NCBI GenBank assembly: GCA_023384415.1
Contig: JAHDWJ010000020.1
Coordinates: 53,729-116,686, forward strand
Direction: 5' to 3'
DNA from: Anaerolineae bacterium
GTDB taxonomy: Bacteria > Chloroflexota > Anaerolineae > Promineifilales > Promineifilaceae
Length of the DNA stretch: 62,958 nt
Position 1 is the stretch's first letter, and every line of letters begins with the position of its first letter. The position numbers and the translations under genes are program-made. Below, one piece after another: positions 43,217 through 51,391 of the stretch. The notes under the pieces are model-generated. The model searched no databases, was not told the DNA's origin, and saw nothing but the letters and a program-made list of their open reading frames with translations.

Positions 43217-43828
43217 TTACCCGCCGCGTAGAACATCAGGGAGGGAAATTGTCAGGTTGGCAAAATTGGCGAAGGTGAGATCGGTAATAGCCAGGCCGTA
43301 ATGGTCGTTGACGCGAGCCAACAGGTAAAGGTAGTTGGCCAGGATACGTTGATGCCAATCGAGACCAAGACGGGCCGCGGCCGCGACAATCTCCCCCTCT
43401 TCCCCTTCTAACTCCATAAAGTTGCCATACGGCATCTCATCCAGCACCACCTCAACCTGGCCCAGCCGGAACGTTTCCCGGTACTTTTCATACACCTGCA
43501 CTGCCTCAAAGCCGAGTTTTTGTAGGATCGCGGCCGCGCCGTCAAAATCATCCACCTCTATCTCCAACTCTTCCCGAATTTTCACCTGGGCCACATCCAC
43601 GTTTTGGGCTGGCCCCTTGTAAGTGATCACATTGCGGCTGTCCTGGCGTAGGCGAAGCAGCTTATCTTGCCGGGCCAACCCCTGCCAGGCATTATCGTAA
43701 CGGATATTGCGTTCATAAACGCGGGGGTGGTGCAGCACCCCACCCGCTTCCAATACCTTCTGCCGCATCGCCGCCAGATCGTCCACGAGAAATTTTACTT
43801 CTACTTCCAGATTATTTGGGGTACTCAT
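43217..43828 (-). CDS. CYTH-domain protein (class IV adenylate cyclase-like)
   Basis: 203 residues. NNLEVEVKFLVDD at the N terminus is the ExExK signature (here E-V-E-V-K). The tunnel strands LLRLRQDSRNVITYKGP, VKIREELEIEV, VQVYEKYRETF, VEVVLDEMPYGNFMELEGE complete the CYTH fold, which binds triphosphates with divalent metal. Members are thiamine-triphosphatases, tripolyphosphatases or cyclases. Its ATG lies inside the end of a decayed SWIM gene. Confidence 0.88.
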   Translation of the reverse strand: MSTPNNLEVEVKFLVDDLAAMRQKVLEAGGVLHHPRVYERNIRYDNAWQGLARQDKLLRLRQDSRNVITYKGPAQNVDVAQVKIREELEIEVDDFDGAAAILQKLGFEAVQVYEKYRETFRLGQVEVVLDEMPYGNFMELEGEEGEIVAAAARLGLDWHQRILANYLYLLARVNDHYGLAITDLTFANFANLTISLPDVLRGG

Positions 43829-44007
43829 AAAGGTAATCGTGACCAGGTATGGCTCATATTCACCCCTTCAACCTCAGCCATCAACTGGTTTCCGCGCCGG
43901 ATCATCTCTGCCACAGCCCCACCTTCGTAATAGTCGCGGCCGCGAGCATACGACTGCTCCTGGCTCCGCTGTCTGATCATCGTTTCGGTTAATGGGAAGG
44001 GGAACAT
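43825..44007 (-). pseudogene. SWIM zinc-finger protein, 5' remnant with frameshift
   Basis: 60 codons: FPLTETMIRQRSQEQSYARGRDYYEGGAV and RRGNQLMAEVEG are the conserved start of SWIM zinc-finger proteins. After AEVEG the family continues with a YEPYLVTITF-like strand. That peptide (EYEPYLVTITF) is present one frame over (43829-43862 region) and runs straight into the CYTH start. A one-base change near 43860-43866 plus loss of the zinc-finger half made this a remnant. Confidence 0.65.
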
Positions 44008-44022
44008 AACAACTACTCTTAT

Positions 44023-45342
44023 TTAACCCAGTCCTACAGGCTGGGACGGGCGCTGGGGGAAAAGGATGTTAAGCAAAATGGTGGCCTCATTGTTGGCTGA
44101 ACAGTCGGCAAAAATGTGATCCAGTTCGGCCAGAGAGCGGCGGCCAAATAACATCTGCAAAAAGGTCAAATCAGGAAACCGAGCATCCCCATCATGGAAA
44201 CGTTTGGGGGTAAAAGGAGCGACCTCGGTCAGGCGGCCGCGTCCAAACGTAAGGGCAAACTGCTGCCGGTACAGGTTCAACCGGATGGACCCGCTGTACC
44301 CGGCCATAAAACTATTTGCCAATCGCCGCTCCAGCACCGGGCCGATATGCCTTAAAAACCCAGGCAAATCGGCTACGCGCAGGTACCAGGCATACGGCCG
44401 CCACGGCTTTTGCAGCTGCTCCCCCAACACATCATACGACGGGTGGTCTGGCCCAAAATCGAAAAGAATGCCCGTAATAGCTTCCTCACGCTGGGGGTTG
44501 AGCCGTTCAGCTTCTGCTTTGAGGGCGCGGGTGACAAACAGGCAAACTGACCGCCACGGATGGCCGGGAATGACGCCCAACTCCCGCAAAATGTAGCTGC
44601 TGCGCCACTGGTTAAATTCGGCATACGCCACCGGCTGCCCTTCGTTCGTCTCAATGATGTGGAACCGGCGGTAGAAGGGGGAATCTTTATGGGGATCATT
44701 CATCTCATGCTGCCAGAGAAGTTCGGTGCGCTGCCGGTTGATGAGAGATTTTTGACCATGATAGAGGTAAAGCTGCTGTAACAAAGGAATATCTGCGGCC
44801 GCGGCCGCCCGCCAACGATATGCTTCTTCATCCACCTTCACCTCATTGCCCGGCTGGCTCCAGGAAAACCGGGCCGAGCCATGCAAATCTAAGGCCATCT
44901 CATAACCAAATTGGCGATAATACCAGGGGATGCCGGTTATCCCCTGCACCATCTCCCCCTTGCGGCCGCTGAGGGCATGAATCAGTTCAAACTGCCGGGC
45001 CACCAACCCCCGCCGCCGGTAAGCCTCATCCGTGCCTACCAACTCCACGCGGCCGCAGCCAAACGGCACATCCTCATACAGCCACGTCTGGGAAATCAGG
45101 CACAGCGTGGAAACAATCTTCCCCCCTGCCTTTTCATCCACGACCACCGTAAAATCCTGTGGGCCAGTCGTTGGGTGGCGGCCGCTCATTAAATCTCGTG
45201 TCCAATGCCCCAAAAACTGATCCAGATTGGCCGGATCATCACTATGAATCCGCACATTAAAATCCGCCAGCGCGTCAACATCATCGGCCACCCCCCAGCG
45301 CAGCCATAACCCATCCTCTAACTCAACGGGTAAATTGATCAT
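44023..45342 (-). CDS. GNAT N-acetyltransferase, Eis-like two-domain
   Basis: 439 residues. The first GNAT domain (~1-155) has CGRVELVGTDEAYRRRGLVARQFELIHALS, the acetyl-CoA pyrophosphate loop (RRGLVA). A second acetyltransferase-like half (~160-310) follows, and a C-terminal ~100-residue SCP2-like beta sheet (GSIRLNLYRQQFALTFGRGRLTEV). This three-part layout matches Eis-type proteins. The substrate is not deducible. Contains seven GCGGCCGC octamers (44233-45178). Confidence 0.8.
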   Translation of the reverse strand: MINLPVELEDGLWLRWGVADDVDALADFNVRIHSDDPANLDQFLGHWTRDLMSGRHPTTGPQDFTVVVDEKAGGKIVSTLCLISQTWLYEDVPFGCGRVELVGTDEAYRRRGLVARQFELIHALSGRKGEMVQGITGIPWYYRQFGYEMALDLHGSARFSWSQPGNEVKVDEEAYRWRAAAAADIPLLQQLYLYHGQKSLINRQRTELLWQHEMNDPHKDSPFYRRFHIIETNEGQPVAYAEFNQWRSSYILRELGVIPGHPWRSVCLFVTRALKAEAERLNPQREEAITGILFDFGPDHPSYDVLGEQLQKPWRPYAWYLRVADLPGFLRHIGPVLERRLANSFMAGYSGSIRLNLYRQQFALTFGRGRLTEVAPFTPKRFHDGDARFPDLTFLQMLFGRRSLAELDHIFADCSANNEATILLNILFPQRPSQPVGLG

Positions 45343-45482
45343 AATAACCTCTATAACAATTGTTCATTTCTTCGTTCACCCACCAACATCGGCCAGGAAT
45401 AACTGATTATACGCTCCTAGCAGCAAATGTGCCGTTCGCCCTATCAAGCAAACGCCCAGACCGAACGAAGTTTGTGAATTTC

Positions 45483-45511
45483 TTGACAAACTGCGTCATG
45501 GCTTTTATACT
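45483..45511 (+). promoter_or_regulatory. Promoter of the glyoxylate shunt operon
   Basis: TTGACA (45483-45488), 17 bp, TATACT (45506-45511), a near-consensus sigma-70-type promoter 78 bp before aceB. Confidence 0.8.
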
Positions 45512-45521
45512 AATCACGCTG

Positions 45522-45539
45522 TTAGCGAAAATTCGCTAA
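45522..45539 (+). promoter_or_regulatory. Operator-like palindrome at the aceBA start
   Basis: TTAGCGAAAATTCGCTAA: 8-bp arms TTAGCGAA/TTCGCTAA around AA, lying about 10 bp downstream of the -10 box, over or just past the expected transcription start. A repressor bound here would block initiation. No regulator gene is adjacent. Confidence 0.6.
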
Positions 45540-45588
45540 AAACAAAATTTAGTTGATCGTGATTATTTGATGCAGATGAGGCGCAGTG

Positions 45589-47166
45589 ATGATTCAGAGC
45601 GGTCTTGAACTCAAAGGGGAAATCACCCCCACTTATGCCGAAATAATCTCCCCAGAGGCGTTGGCCTTTGTATCCGATCTCGAACAGCAGTTTGGGGCAC
45701 GGCGGCGGGAGCTGCTGCAAAAACGGGTAGACCGGCAAGCCCGTCTGGACAGCGGCGAAATGCCCAATTTCCTGCCCGAAACAGCCTACATCCGGGAACA
45801 GCCGTGGCGTGTGGCCCCCATTCCTGCTGATTTGCTGGACCGCCGGGTAGAAATTACCGGCCCTGTAGACCGCAAAATGGTGATCAACGCCCTCAACTCT
45901 GGGGCCAACGTATTCATGGCTGATTTTGAGGATGCCCATTCCCCCACCTGGGCCGCAACTATCGAGGGGCAGCTCAATGTGCGGGATGCGATCAAGGGCA
46001 GCATCAGCTACCGCAACCCAGAGACGGGCAAGTTTTACCAGTTAAATGACCCGGTAGCGACATTAATGGTGCGGCCGCGTGGCTGGCATCTCGAAGAAAA
46101 ACATGTTCAGTACCAGGGCCGCCCCATTTCTGCCGCCCTCTTCGATTTTGGCCTTTTCTTCTACCACAACGCCCACACCCTCATCAACAACGGCAGCGGC
46201 CCCTATTTTTATCTACCCAAAATGGAAAGCCATCTGGAAGCTCGCCTCTGGAATGATATTTTTATCTTCGCTCAGGAGCGTCTCGGCATTCCCCAGGGCA
46301 CTATCCGGGCGACTGTTCTCATCGAAAATATCCTGGCCGCGTTTGAGATGGATGAAATTCTGTACGAATTACGCCGCCACTCCGCCGGGCTGAACTGCGG
46401 CCGCTGGGATTACATCTTCTCCGCCATCCGCAAATTCCGCCTCAACCCCCGTTGGGTCATGCCCGACCGCGCCCAGGTGACGATGACCGCCCACCTGATG
46501 CGCTCTTACTCCCTCTTACTCATCAAAACCTGCCACCGGCGCGGCATCCATGCCATGGGGGGGATGGCCGCCCAAATTCCCATCAAAAATGATCCCCAGG
46601 CCAACGAACAAGCCCTGGCCAAAGTCCGGGCCGATAAAGAGCGGGAAGCCAGTGACGGCCATGATGGTACCTGGGTGGCCCATCCTGGCCTTGTGCCCAT
46701 TGCCAGAGAGGTGTTCGACCGGCTGATGCCAACGGCCAACCAGATTCACCGCCACCGCGAAGAGGTGCAAATCAACGCGGCCGATCTGCTTACCATCCCC
46801 AGTGGGGCCATCACCGAAGCGGGTCTGCGCCTGAACCTGGATGTCGGCATTCAATACCTGGCCGCCTGGCTGGGTGGCAACGGCTGTGTCCCTATTTATA
46901 ACCTGATGGAAGATGCCGCCACGGCCGAAATTTCCCGCTCCCAGGTATGGCAGTGGGTCTACCACCGGGCCAAAATGGCGGATGGGCGGCGCGTAACCCC
47001 AGAACTGGTGCAAAGTTTACTGCCAGAAGTGGTAGCCCAGGTACAAGAGCAAACAGGGGCTAACGGTAAAGTGAGCGCGGCCGCAGAGATGTTCGCCCAA
47101 ATGATCCTTAACCCCCAGTACACAGAATTTCTCACCTTACCCGCTTACGAACAATTAGAGGCCTGA
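45589..47166 (+). CDS. aceB: Malate synthase A
   Basis: 525 residues from ATG 45589 (GTG 45586 is the alternative; GAGG precedes both). Full-length [18 protein letters not shown] (~residues 105-119), [32 protein letters not shown] and [39 protein letters not shown] are the catalytic TIM-barrel blocks; the Arg, Glu and Asp residues for glyoxylate/Mg2+ are present. It condenses glyoxylate with acetyl-CoA to malate. It is followed 62 bp later by aceA in one operon with a clear promoter. Confidence 0.97.
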   Translation: MIQSGLELKGEITPTYAEIISPEALAFVSDLEQQFGARRRELLQKRVDRQARLDSGEMPNFLPETAYIREQPWRVAPIPADLLDRRVEITGPVDRKMVINALNSGANVFMADFEDAHSPTWAATIEGQLNVRDAIKGSISYRNPETGKFYQLNDPVATLMVRPRGWHLEEKHVQYQGRPISAALFDFGLFFYHNAHTLINNGSGPYFYLPKMESHLEARLWNDIFIFAQERLGIPQGTIRATVLIENILAAFEMDEILYELRRHSAGLNCGRWDYIFSAIRKFRLNPRWVMPDRAQVTMTAHLMRSYSLLLIKTCHRRGIHAMGGMAAQIPIKNDPQANEQALAKVRADKEREASDGHDGTWVAHPGLVPIAREVFDRLMPTANQIHRHREEVQINAADLLTIPSGAITEAGLRLNLDVGIQYLAAWLGGNGCVPIYNLMEDAATAEISRSQVWQWVYHRAKMADGRRVTPELVQSLLPEVVAQVQEQTGANGKVSAAAEMFAQMILNPQYTEFLTLPAYEQLEA

Positions 47167-47228
47167 AACGTGATACACAGATCACGTTCTTTTTAATCAA
47201 CTTCAATTCATAGAGAGGGAGTAAAACA

Positions 47229-48533
47229 ATGTCCAAAACTGATCAACACCAGGTAGACCATTTAGAAAAATCATGGCAGACCGAAAAACGTTGGCGCGGC
47301 ATCACCCGCCCCTACAGCGGTGAAGATGTGTTCCGCCTACGCGGCACCGTCCAGATTGAGTATACCCTGGCCCGAATGGGGGCTGAGCGGTTGTGGCAGC
47401 TTCTCCATCAAGAACCATATTTACCGGCCCTGGGTGCGCTCACCGGCAACCAGGCAGTGCAGATGGTTCAGGCCGGCCTCAAAGCGATCTACCTGAGTGG
47501 CTGGCAGGTGGCGGCCGATGCCAATGATGCGGCCCAAACTTACCCTGACCAGAGCCTTTACCCTGCCGATAGTGCCGCCAACCTGGTGCGCCGTATCAAC
47601 AACGCCTTACTCCGGGCTGATCAGATTTGGCACAGCCAGGGAAAAAATGGCACCTATTGGCTAGCCCCTATCGTCGCCGACGGAGAATCCGGGTTTGGCG
47701 GGGAGCTGAACACCTTTGAGCTGATGAAAGGGATGATTAACGCTGGCGCGGCCGCGGTCCACCTCGAAGATCAGCTCTCATCAGCCAAAAAATGTGGGCA
47801 CATGGGGGGCAAAGTCCTCGTGCCTACCCGCGAATTCATCCGCAAACTAATCGCCGCCCGCCTGGCCGCCGATGTTATGGGCGTTCCCACCCTCGTCGTC
47901 GCCCGCACCGATGCCAATGGCGCCCACCTGCTCACCAGCGACATTGACCCCGCCGATCATCCGTTCGTGACCGGCGAACGCACCGAAGAAGGGTATTACC
48001 GGATCACCGGCGGGTTAGAGTCAGCCATCAGCCGGGGGCTGGCCTACGCGCCTTATGCGGACATGATCTGGTGCGAAACCTCTACCCCCGATCTACAAGA
48101 AGCAGAGGTGTTTGCCGAAGCGATCCATGAGAAGTTCCCCGGCAAGCTGCTGGCTTACAACTGCTCCCCATCTTTCAATTGGAAGCGTCACCTGGACGAC
48201 AAAACAATTGCCGAATTCCAACGCGAACTGGGCAAAATGGGGTACAAATTCCAATTCGTCACCCTGGCCGGTTTCCACTCTCTCAATACCGGTATGTTTG
48301 ATCTGGCTCAGGGGTACAAAAACGAAGGCATGGCTGCCTATTCCCGGCTGCAGGAGCATGAATTTGCCCTGGAAAAAAGCCTGGGGTATGGGGCGGTGAA
48401 ACATCAAAGTTTTGTCGGCGCAGGCTATTTTGATGAGGTACAAATGGTCATCTCCAGCGGCCATGCGTCCACCGTCGCCATGCACGGCTCCACCGAGGAA
48501 GAGCAGTTTGAGGAGACGGTTTCGAGTTTTTAG
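47229..48533 (+). CDS. aceA: Isocitrate lyase
   Basis: 434 residues. The signature [21 protein letters not shown] contains the catalytic KKCGH (~residues 193-197). [21 protein letters not shown] and [38 protein letters not shown] are conserved. It splits isocitrate into glyoxylate and succinate. Length is typical of the short bacterial class. GGGAG precedes the ATG. A strong terminator follows. The adjoining aceB and PFOR imply growth on acetyl-CoA-yielding substrates. Confidence 0.97.
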   Translation: MSKTDQHQVDHLEKSWQTEKRWRGITRPYSGEDVFRLRGTVQIEYTLARMGAERLWQLLHQEPYLPALGALTGNQAVQMVQAGLKAIYLSGWQVAADANDAAQTYPDQSLYPADSAANLVRRINNALLRADQIWHSQGKNGTYWLAPIVADGESGFGGELNTFELMKGMINAGAAAVHLEDQLSSAKKCGHMGGKVLVPTREFIRKLIAARLAADVMGVPTLVVARTDANGAHLLTSDIDPADHPFVTGERTEEGYYRITGGLESAISRGLAYAPYADMIWCETSTPDLQEAEVFAEAIHEKFPGKLLAYNCSPSFNWKRHLDDKTIAEFQRELGKMGYKFQFVTLAGFHSLNTGMFDLAQGYKNEGMAAYSRLQEHEFALEKSLGYGAVKHQSFVGAGYFDEVQMVISSGHASTVAMHGSTEEEQFEETVSSF

Positions 48534-48558
48534 TTTCAGGTTTCAAGTTTCAGGTTGG
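48521..48558. repeat. Heptamer repeat GTTTCAG/GTTTCAA
   Basis: GTTTCGAGTTTTTAGTTTCA and the following GGTTTCAAGTTTCAGG form seven-base units covering the aceA stop codon. Confidence 0.6.
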
Positions 48559-48559
48559 G

Positions 48560-48600
48560 AAACGCCAGAGAGCAAGGGTGGTCTCTGGCGTTTTTGCTTT
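48560..48600 (+). terminator. Terminator of aceBA
   Basis: ACGCCAGAGA pairs perfectly with TCTCTGGCGT around a 10-base loop and is followed by TTTTTGCTTTT. Confidence 0.9.
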
Positions 48601-48734
48601 TAGGCCAGGGCTGTTAAGATTAGAGGGAAGTTCTAACCATCGGTTTTGCAGATTGACACCGATGTATCCATGTTTCCTTCCTGTCCGTGTTCCTTCGAGC
48701 AGTTGCTATTTTTAGAGGGGTTCCCCATAAACAG

Positions 48735-48808
48735 GGCATACCACCATGAATAAAAATTTGTAGCCCGATTTTCTAAATCGCGCATCGAACTGGAAGTTCG
48801 ATTTACAA
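48735..48808 (+). promoter_or_regulatory. Repeat-derived 5' leader element before the DUF1028 gene
   Basis: AAAATTTGTAGCCCGATTTT..CTAAATCGC, then the hairpin TCGAACT-GGA-AGTTCGA and ATTTACA, lie directly before the AGGAG of the gene at 48820. The same order lies directly before the ATG at 1818 (1757-1797). A hairpin of the same family (GTAGGaCGATTT-GGT-AAATCGcCCTAC) precedes the start at 59529. See findings. Confidence 0.6.
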
Positions 48809-48819
48809 AGGAGTGTACT

Positions 48820-49692
48820 ATGCAACCTATCGCTACTTTTTCTATTGTCGCTTATGACCCACACAAACATGAATGGGGGGTTGCCGTACAATCGAAATTC
48901 ATGGCCTGCGCGGCCGTCGTCTCCTGGGCCAAAGCGGGAGCCGGGGCGGTGGCTACCCAATCGTATGCCAATATGCTGTATGGCCCGTTGGGGCTGGAGA
49001 TGATGGGGCATGGGCTGAGTGCGGAACAGACGGTTGCCGCCCTCACTATCAGTGATGAGGGACGGGCCTTGCGCCAGGTTGGGGTAGTAGATAAGCAGGG
49101 ACGTGCGGCCGCGTTCACCGGTCAAGAATGTTACGCCTGGGCCGGTCACATCGTCGGGGATGGGTTTGCCTGCCAGGGGAACATCCTCGTTCCCGGTACC
49201 GTGGAAGCGATGGCGGCCGCGTTCACCGAAGCTCGCCTGGGGGATGGGGAACTGGCCGATTGGCTGGTGGCCGCCCTGTCTGCCGGGCAGGCCGCGGGGG
49301 GAGATAGTCGCGGCCGCCAGGCCGCCGGCGTTTTAGTAGTACGGCAAAATGGGGGATACGGCGGCAACAACGACCGCTACCTCGATTTGCGCGTAGATGA
49401 TCATCCCGAACCCATCGCCAAATTACAAGAGTTAGTCACCATGCACCATCTCTACTTTGGCCCCGTAGACCCCCACAACACGGTACCCCTGGCCGATGTG
49501 GCTGAAGAGATGCAAAAGCTGCTGACCCGCACCGGGCATTACCGGGGACCGGTCAACGGCCATTTTGATGAAGTCACCCGCAAGGCGTTACGCGCCCTGG
49601 TGGGGGCGGAGAATTTAGAAGAGCGGTGGGATGGCACCGGGGAGAGGATTGATAAGCTGGTGGTGGAGTTTCTACGCGGCCGCTTTGCCTAA
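48820..49692 (+). CDS. DUF1028 (Ntn-hydrolase-like) protein with peptidoglycan-binding-like tail
   Basis: 290 residues. TFSIVAYDPHKHEWGVAVQSKF is the invariant start of DUF1028 proteins, whose fold resembles Ntn hydrolases. GAGAVATQSYANMLYGPLGLEMM and AAGGDSRGRQAAGVLVV are also diagnostic. Residues ~225-290 (LLTRTGHYRGPVNGHFDEVTRKALRALVG) are the peptidoglycan-binding-like DUF1028 C-terminal module. Enzymatic role unknown. AGGAG lies 7 bp before the ATG. Four GCGGCCGC octamers encode Ala-Ala-Ala or Gly-Arg. Confidence 0.9.
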   Translation: MQPIATFSIVAYDPHKHEWGVAVQSKFMACAAVVSWAKAGAGAVATQSYANMLYGPLGLEMMGHGLSAEQTVAALTISDEGRALRQVGVVDKQGRAAAFTGQECYAWAGHIVGDGFACQGNILVPGTVEAMAAAFTEARLGDGELADWLVAALSAGQAAGGDSRGRQAAGVLVVRQNGGYGGNNDRYLDLRVDDHPEPIAKLQELVTMHHLYFGPVDPHNTVPLADVAEEMQKLLTRTGHYRGPVNGHFDEVTRKALRALVGAENLEERWDGTGERIDKLVVEFLRGRFA

Positions 49693-50013
49693 ACTACCAC
49701 TTGAACCAAGGGAGATTGACCAGGCTTAGGGTTTGCCAATGGCATCTTAATGACGCTTTGCAAGAATTGCCCATAGATGATTTCTATTCTCGGAACTGTT
49801 TGCAACGCTCGGAAAAAGGTCTATTGGCGAACGGGTTGTCCTGGATCATTGGGGCGGCCACTTACACGAGCCGTGTAATATTTTATTTTGCTGATTTGAT
49901 GTTGAGGAAGCAAATGCTGGCACATCCGCCAAATATTCAACCAGTTGTACACCGAGCCTTTCAAGGCTCCATAATACAGGTTAAATCCAGTATCCACTTG
50001 ATGAGAACAAACA
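49693..50013. other. Gap without a supported gene
   Basis: 321 bp of lower GC. A 122-codon frame (49701-50069) has no ribosome-binding site and overlaps the next gene out of frame, so it is not accepted. No repeat family was recognised. Confidence 0.5.
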
Positions 50014-50436
50014 ATGGGCAAACCTTTCCTGATCGAACTCCCTATAACTGTCAAAACCTACGACATTGATTTCCTCAACATCGTCCACAACATGGTATAC
50101 ATCCGCTGGCTAGAAGATTTGCGCTTTCAGATGTTAGCCGATTATTTACCCCTGGAATCGCTACTGGCTGACGGCATTTCCCCGGTGCTGCTGAAAACAG
50201 AGATTGAGTACCGCTGGGCGGTACGCCTGGGAGACCCGGTGGTAGGGCAGATGTGGATGGCCGAGCTGCAAAACACCCGCTGGATATTAGAAGCCGAGAT
50301 CAGCGTGGGGGATAAAATCGCTGCCTGGGCCAGACAGACCGGCTTTTTTGCTGACCTGAAAACGGTGCGGCCGGCGCGAATGCCAAAAGCGTTGCGGGAG
50401 CAGTGGCAGGCGGTGCAAACAAAAATTTCAAAATGA
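50014..50436 (+). CDS. Acyl-CoA thioesterase, hotdog fold (4HBT-like)
   Basis: 140 residues. TVKTYDIDFLNIVHNMVYIRWLEDLR is the YbgC/4HBT pattern: the Asp (YDIDFLNIVHN) is catalytic and the helix HNMVYIRWLEDLR follows. EIEYRWAVRLGDPVVGQMWM is the central sheet. It hydrolyses acyl-CoA thioesters; chain specificity unknown. It lies 17 bp before a DUF3800 gene and both lack GCGGCCGC octamers. Confidence 0.85.
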   Translation: MGKPFLIELPITVKTYDIDFLNIVHNMVYIRWLEDLRFQMLADYLPLESLLADGISPVLLKTEIEYRWAVRLGDPVVGQMWMAELQNTRWILEAEISVGDKIAAWARQTGFFADLKTVRPARMPKALREQWQAVQTKISK

Positions 50437-50452
50437 TTTTCAAGGACCATAT

Positions 50453-51246
50453 ATGTCGCTCTATCGAATCTACATTGACGAAGTAGGCAACCACGACATG
50501 CAAGTAAAAACAGTGACGGATCCTAACCGCCAATACCTTACCTTGTTTGGGGTCGCAGTTGAAAAGGATTACATGCTCAACACCCTGCAACCGGAAATGA
50601 ATATCATCAAACGAAGGTTTTTCCAACAAGACCCGGATGAACCAATCATTTTTCATCGGACAGACATTGCCAATCGGCGAAACCAATTCCATTCTCTCTG
50701 GGATGAAACTAAACAGAATGCTTTTGGTGAGGCCATGCTTCACGCTTATCGGCGTTGGCAATACCATGTTATGGTAGTCACCATAGACAAAAAGGCTCAT
50801 TTGGCCCAATATGGTGAATGGCATCGTCCGCCTTATGTCTATTGCCTACAGGTTCTAATGGAGCGTTACATCCTATTCTTGCGCGGGAAAAGAGCAACAG
50901 GAGACGTGATGATCGAAGTACGCGGCAAACGAGAGGATAGAGAGTTGGCTCAGGCTTATGGTGATTTTTTCCTTGCCGGGTCTAGTTTTGTTAGCTCTGA
51001 TACCTGGCAAAATCATCTGACAACCAAAAGATCAAGATTAACCCAAAGCGAGACAACATTGCGGGTTTACAATTGGCTGACTTGTTAGCACATCCAGCCC
51101 ATTATGATGTTTTGTTTGAACATGGCAAAGTAGAAGGGCAAACAGCAATTTACAGTAGTGAGATCGTCAAAATTCTACGTGAATCCAAATATCACCGTTC
51201 TTTTGATAACAAAATTGTTGGCTACGGTATGAAATTACTCCCCTAA
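50453..51246 (+). pseudogene. DUF3800 protein gene with a -1 base frameshift
   Basis: The first ~192 codons read YRIYIDEVGNHD (the Y-IDESG motif of DUF3800) through AQAYGDFFLAGSSFVSSDTW. The frame then runs out at 51088. From ~51031 another frame carries IKINPKRDNIAGLQLADLLA and continues to KIVGYGMKLLP at 51246, the expected C-terminal block. One missing base in the CCAAAAG stretch (51024-51030) explains both. It is either a real inactivation or a sequencing error. DUF3800 is a putative nuclease often found in mobile or defence contexts. GC is clearly lower than neighbours. Confidence 0.8.
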
Positions 51247-51252
51247 ACAAAA

Positions 51253-51275
51253 AAAGCACCCCAAAGGGTGCTTTT
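51253..51275 (+). terminator. Terminator after the DUF3800 gene
   Basis: AAAGCACCC pairs with GGGTGCTTT, loop CAAA, followed by a short T run. Confidence 0.8.
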
Positions 51276-51391
51276 CAATGTACTCCGGCCTACGCCTTCA
51301 ACGTACATCCCACTCCGACTAGCGGATTAAATGTATTATATCACATATTCTAGATTCGCGAAGAACAGATTATGGTTTTACACATCATCAT

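Noticed and set aside
49701..50069. 122-codon open frame before the thioesterase gene
   Set aside because: No ribosome-binding site, overlaps the thioesterase out of frame, no recognisable motif; better treated as non-coding.
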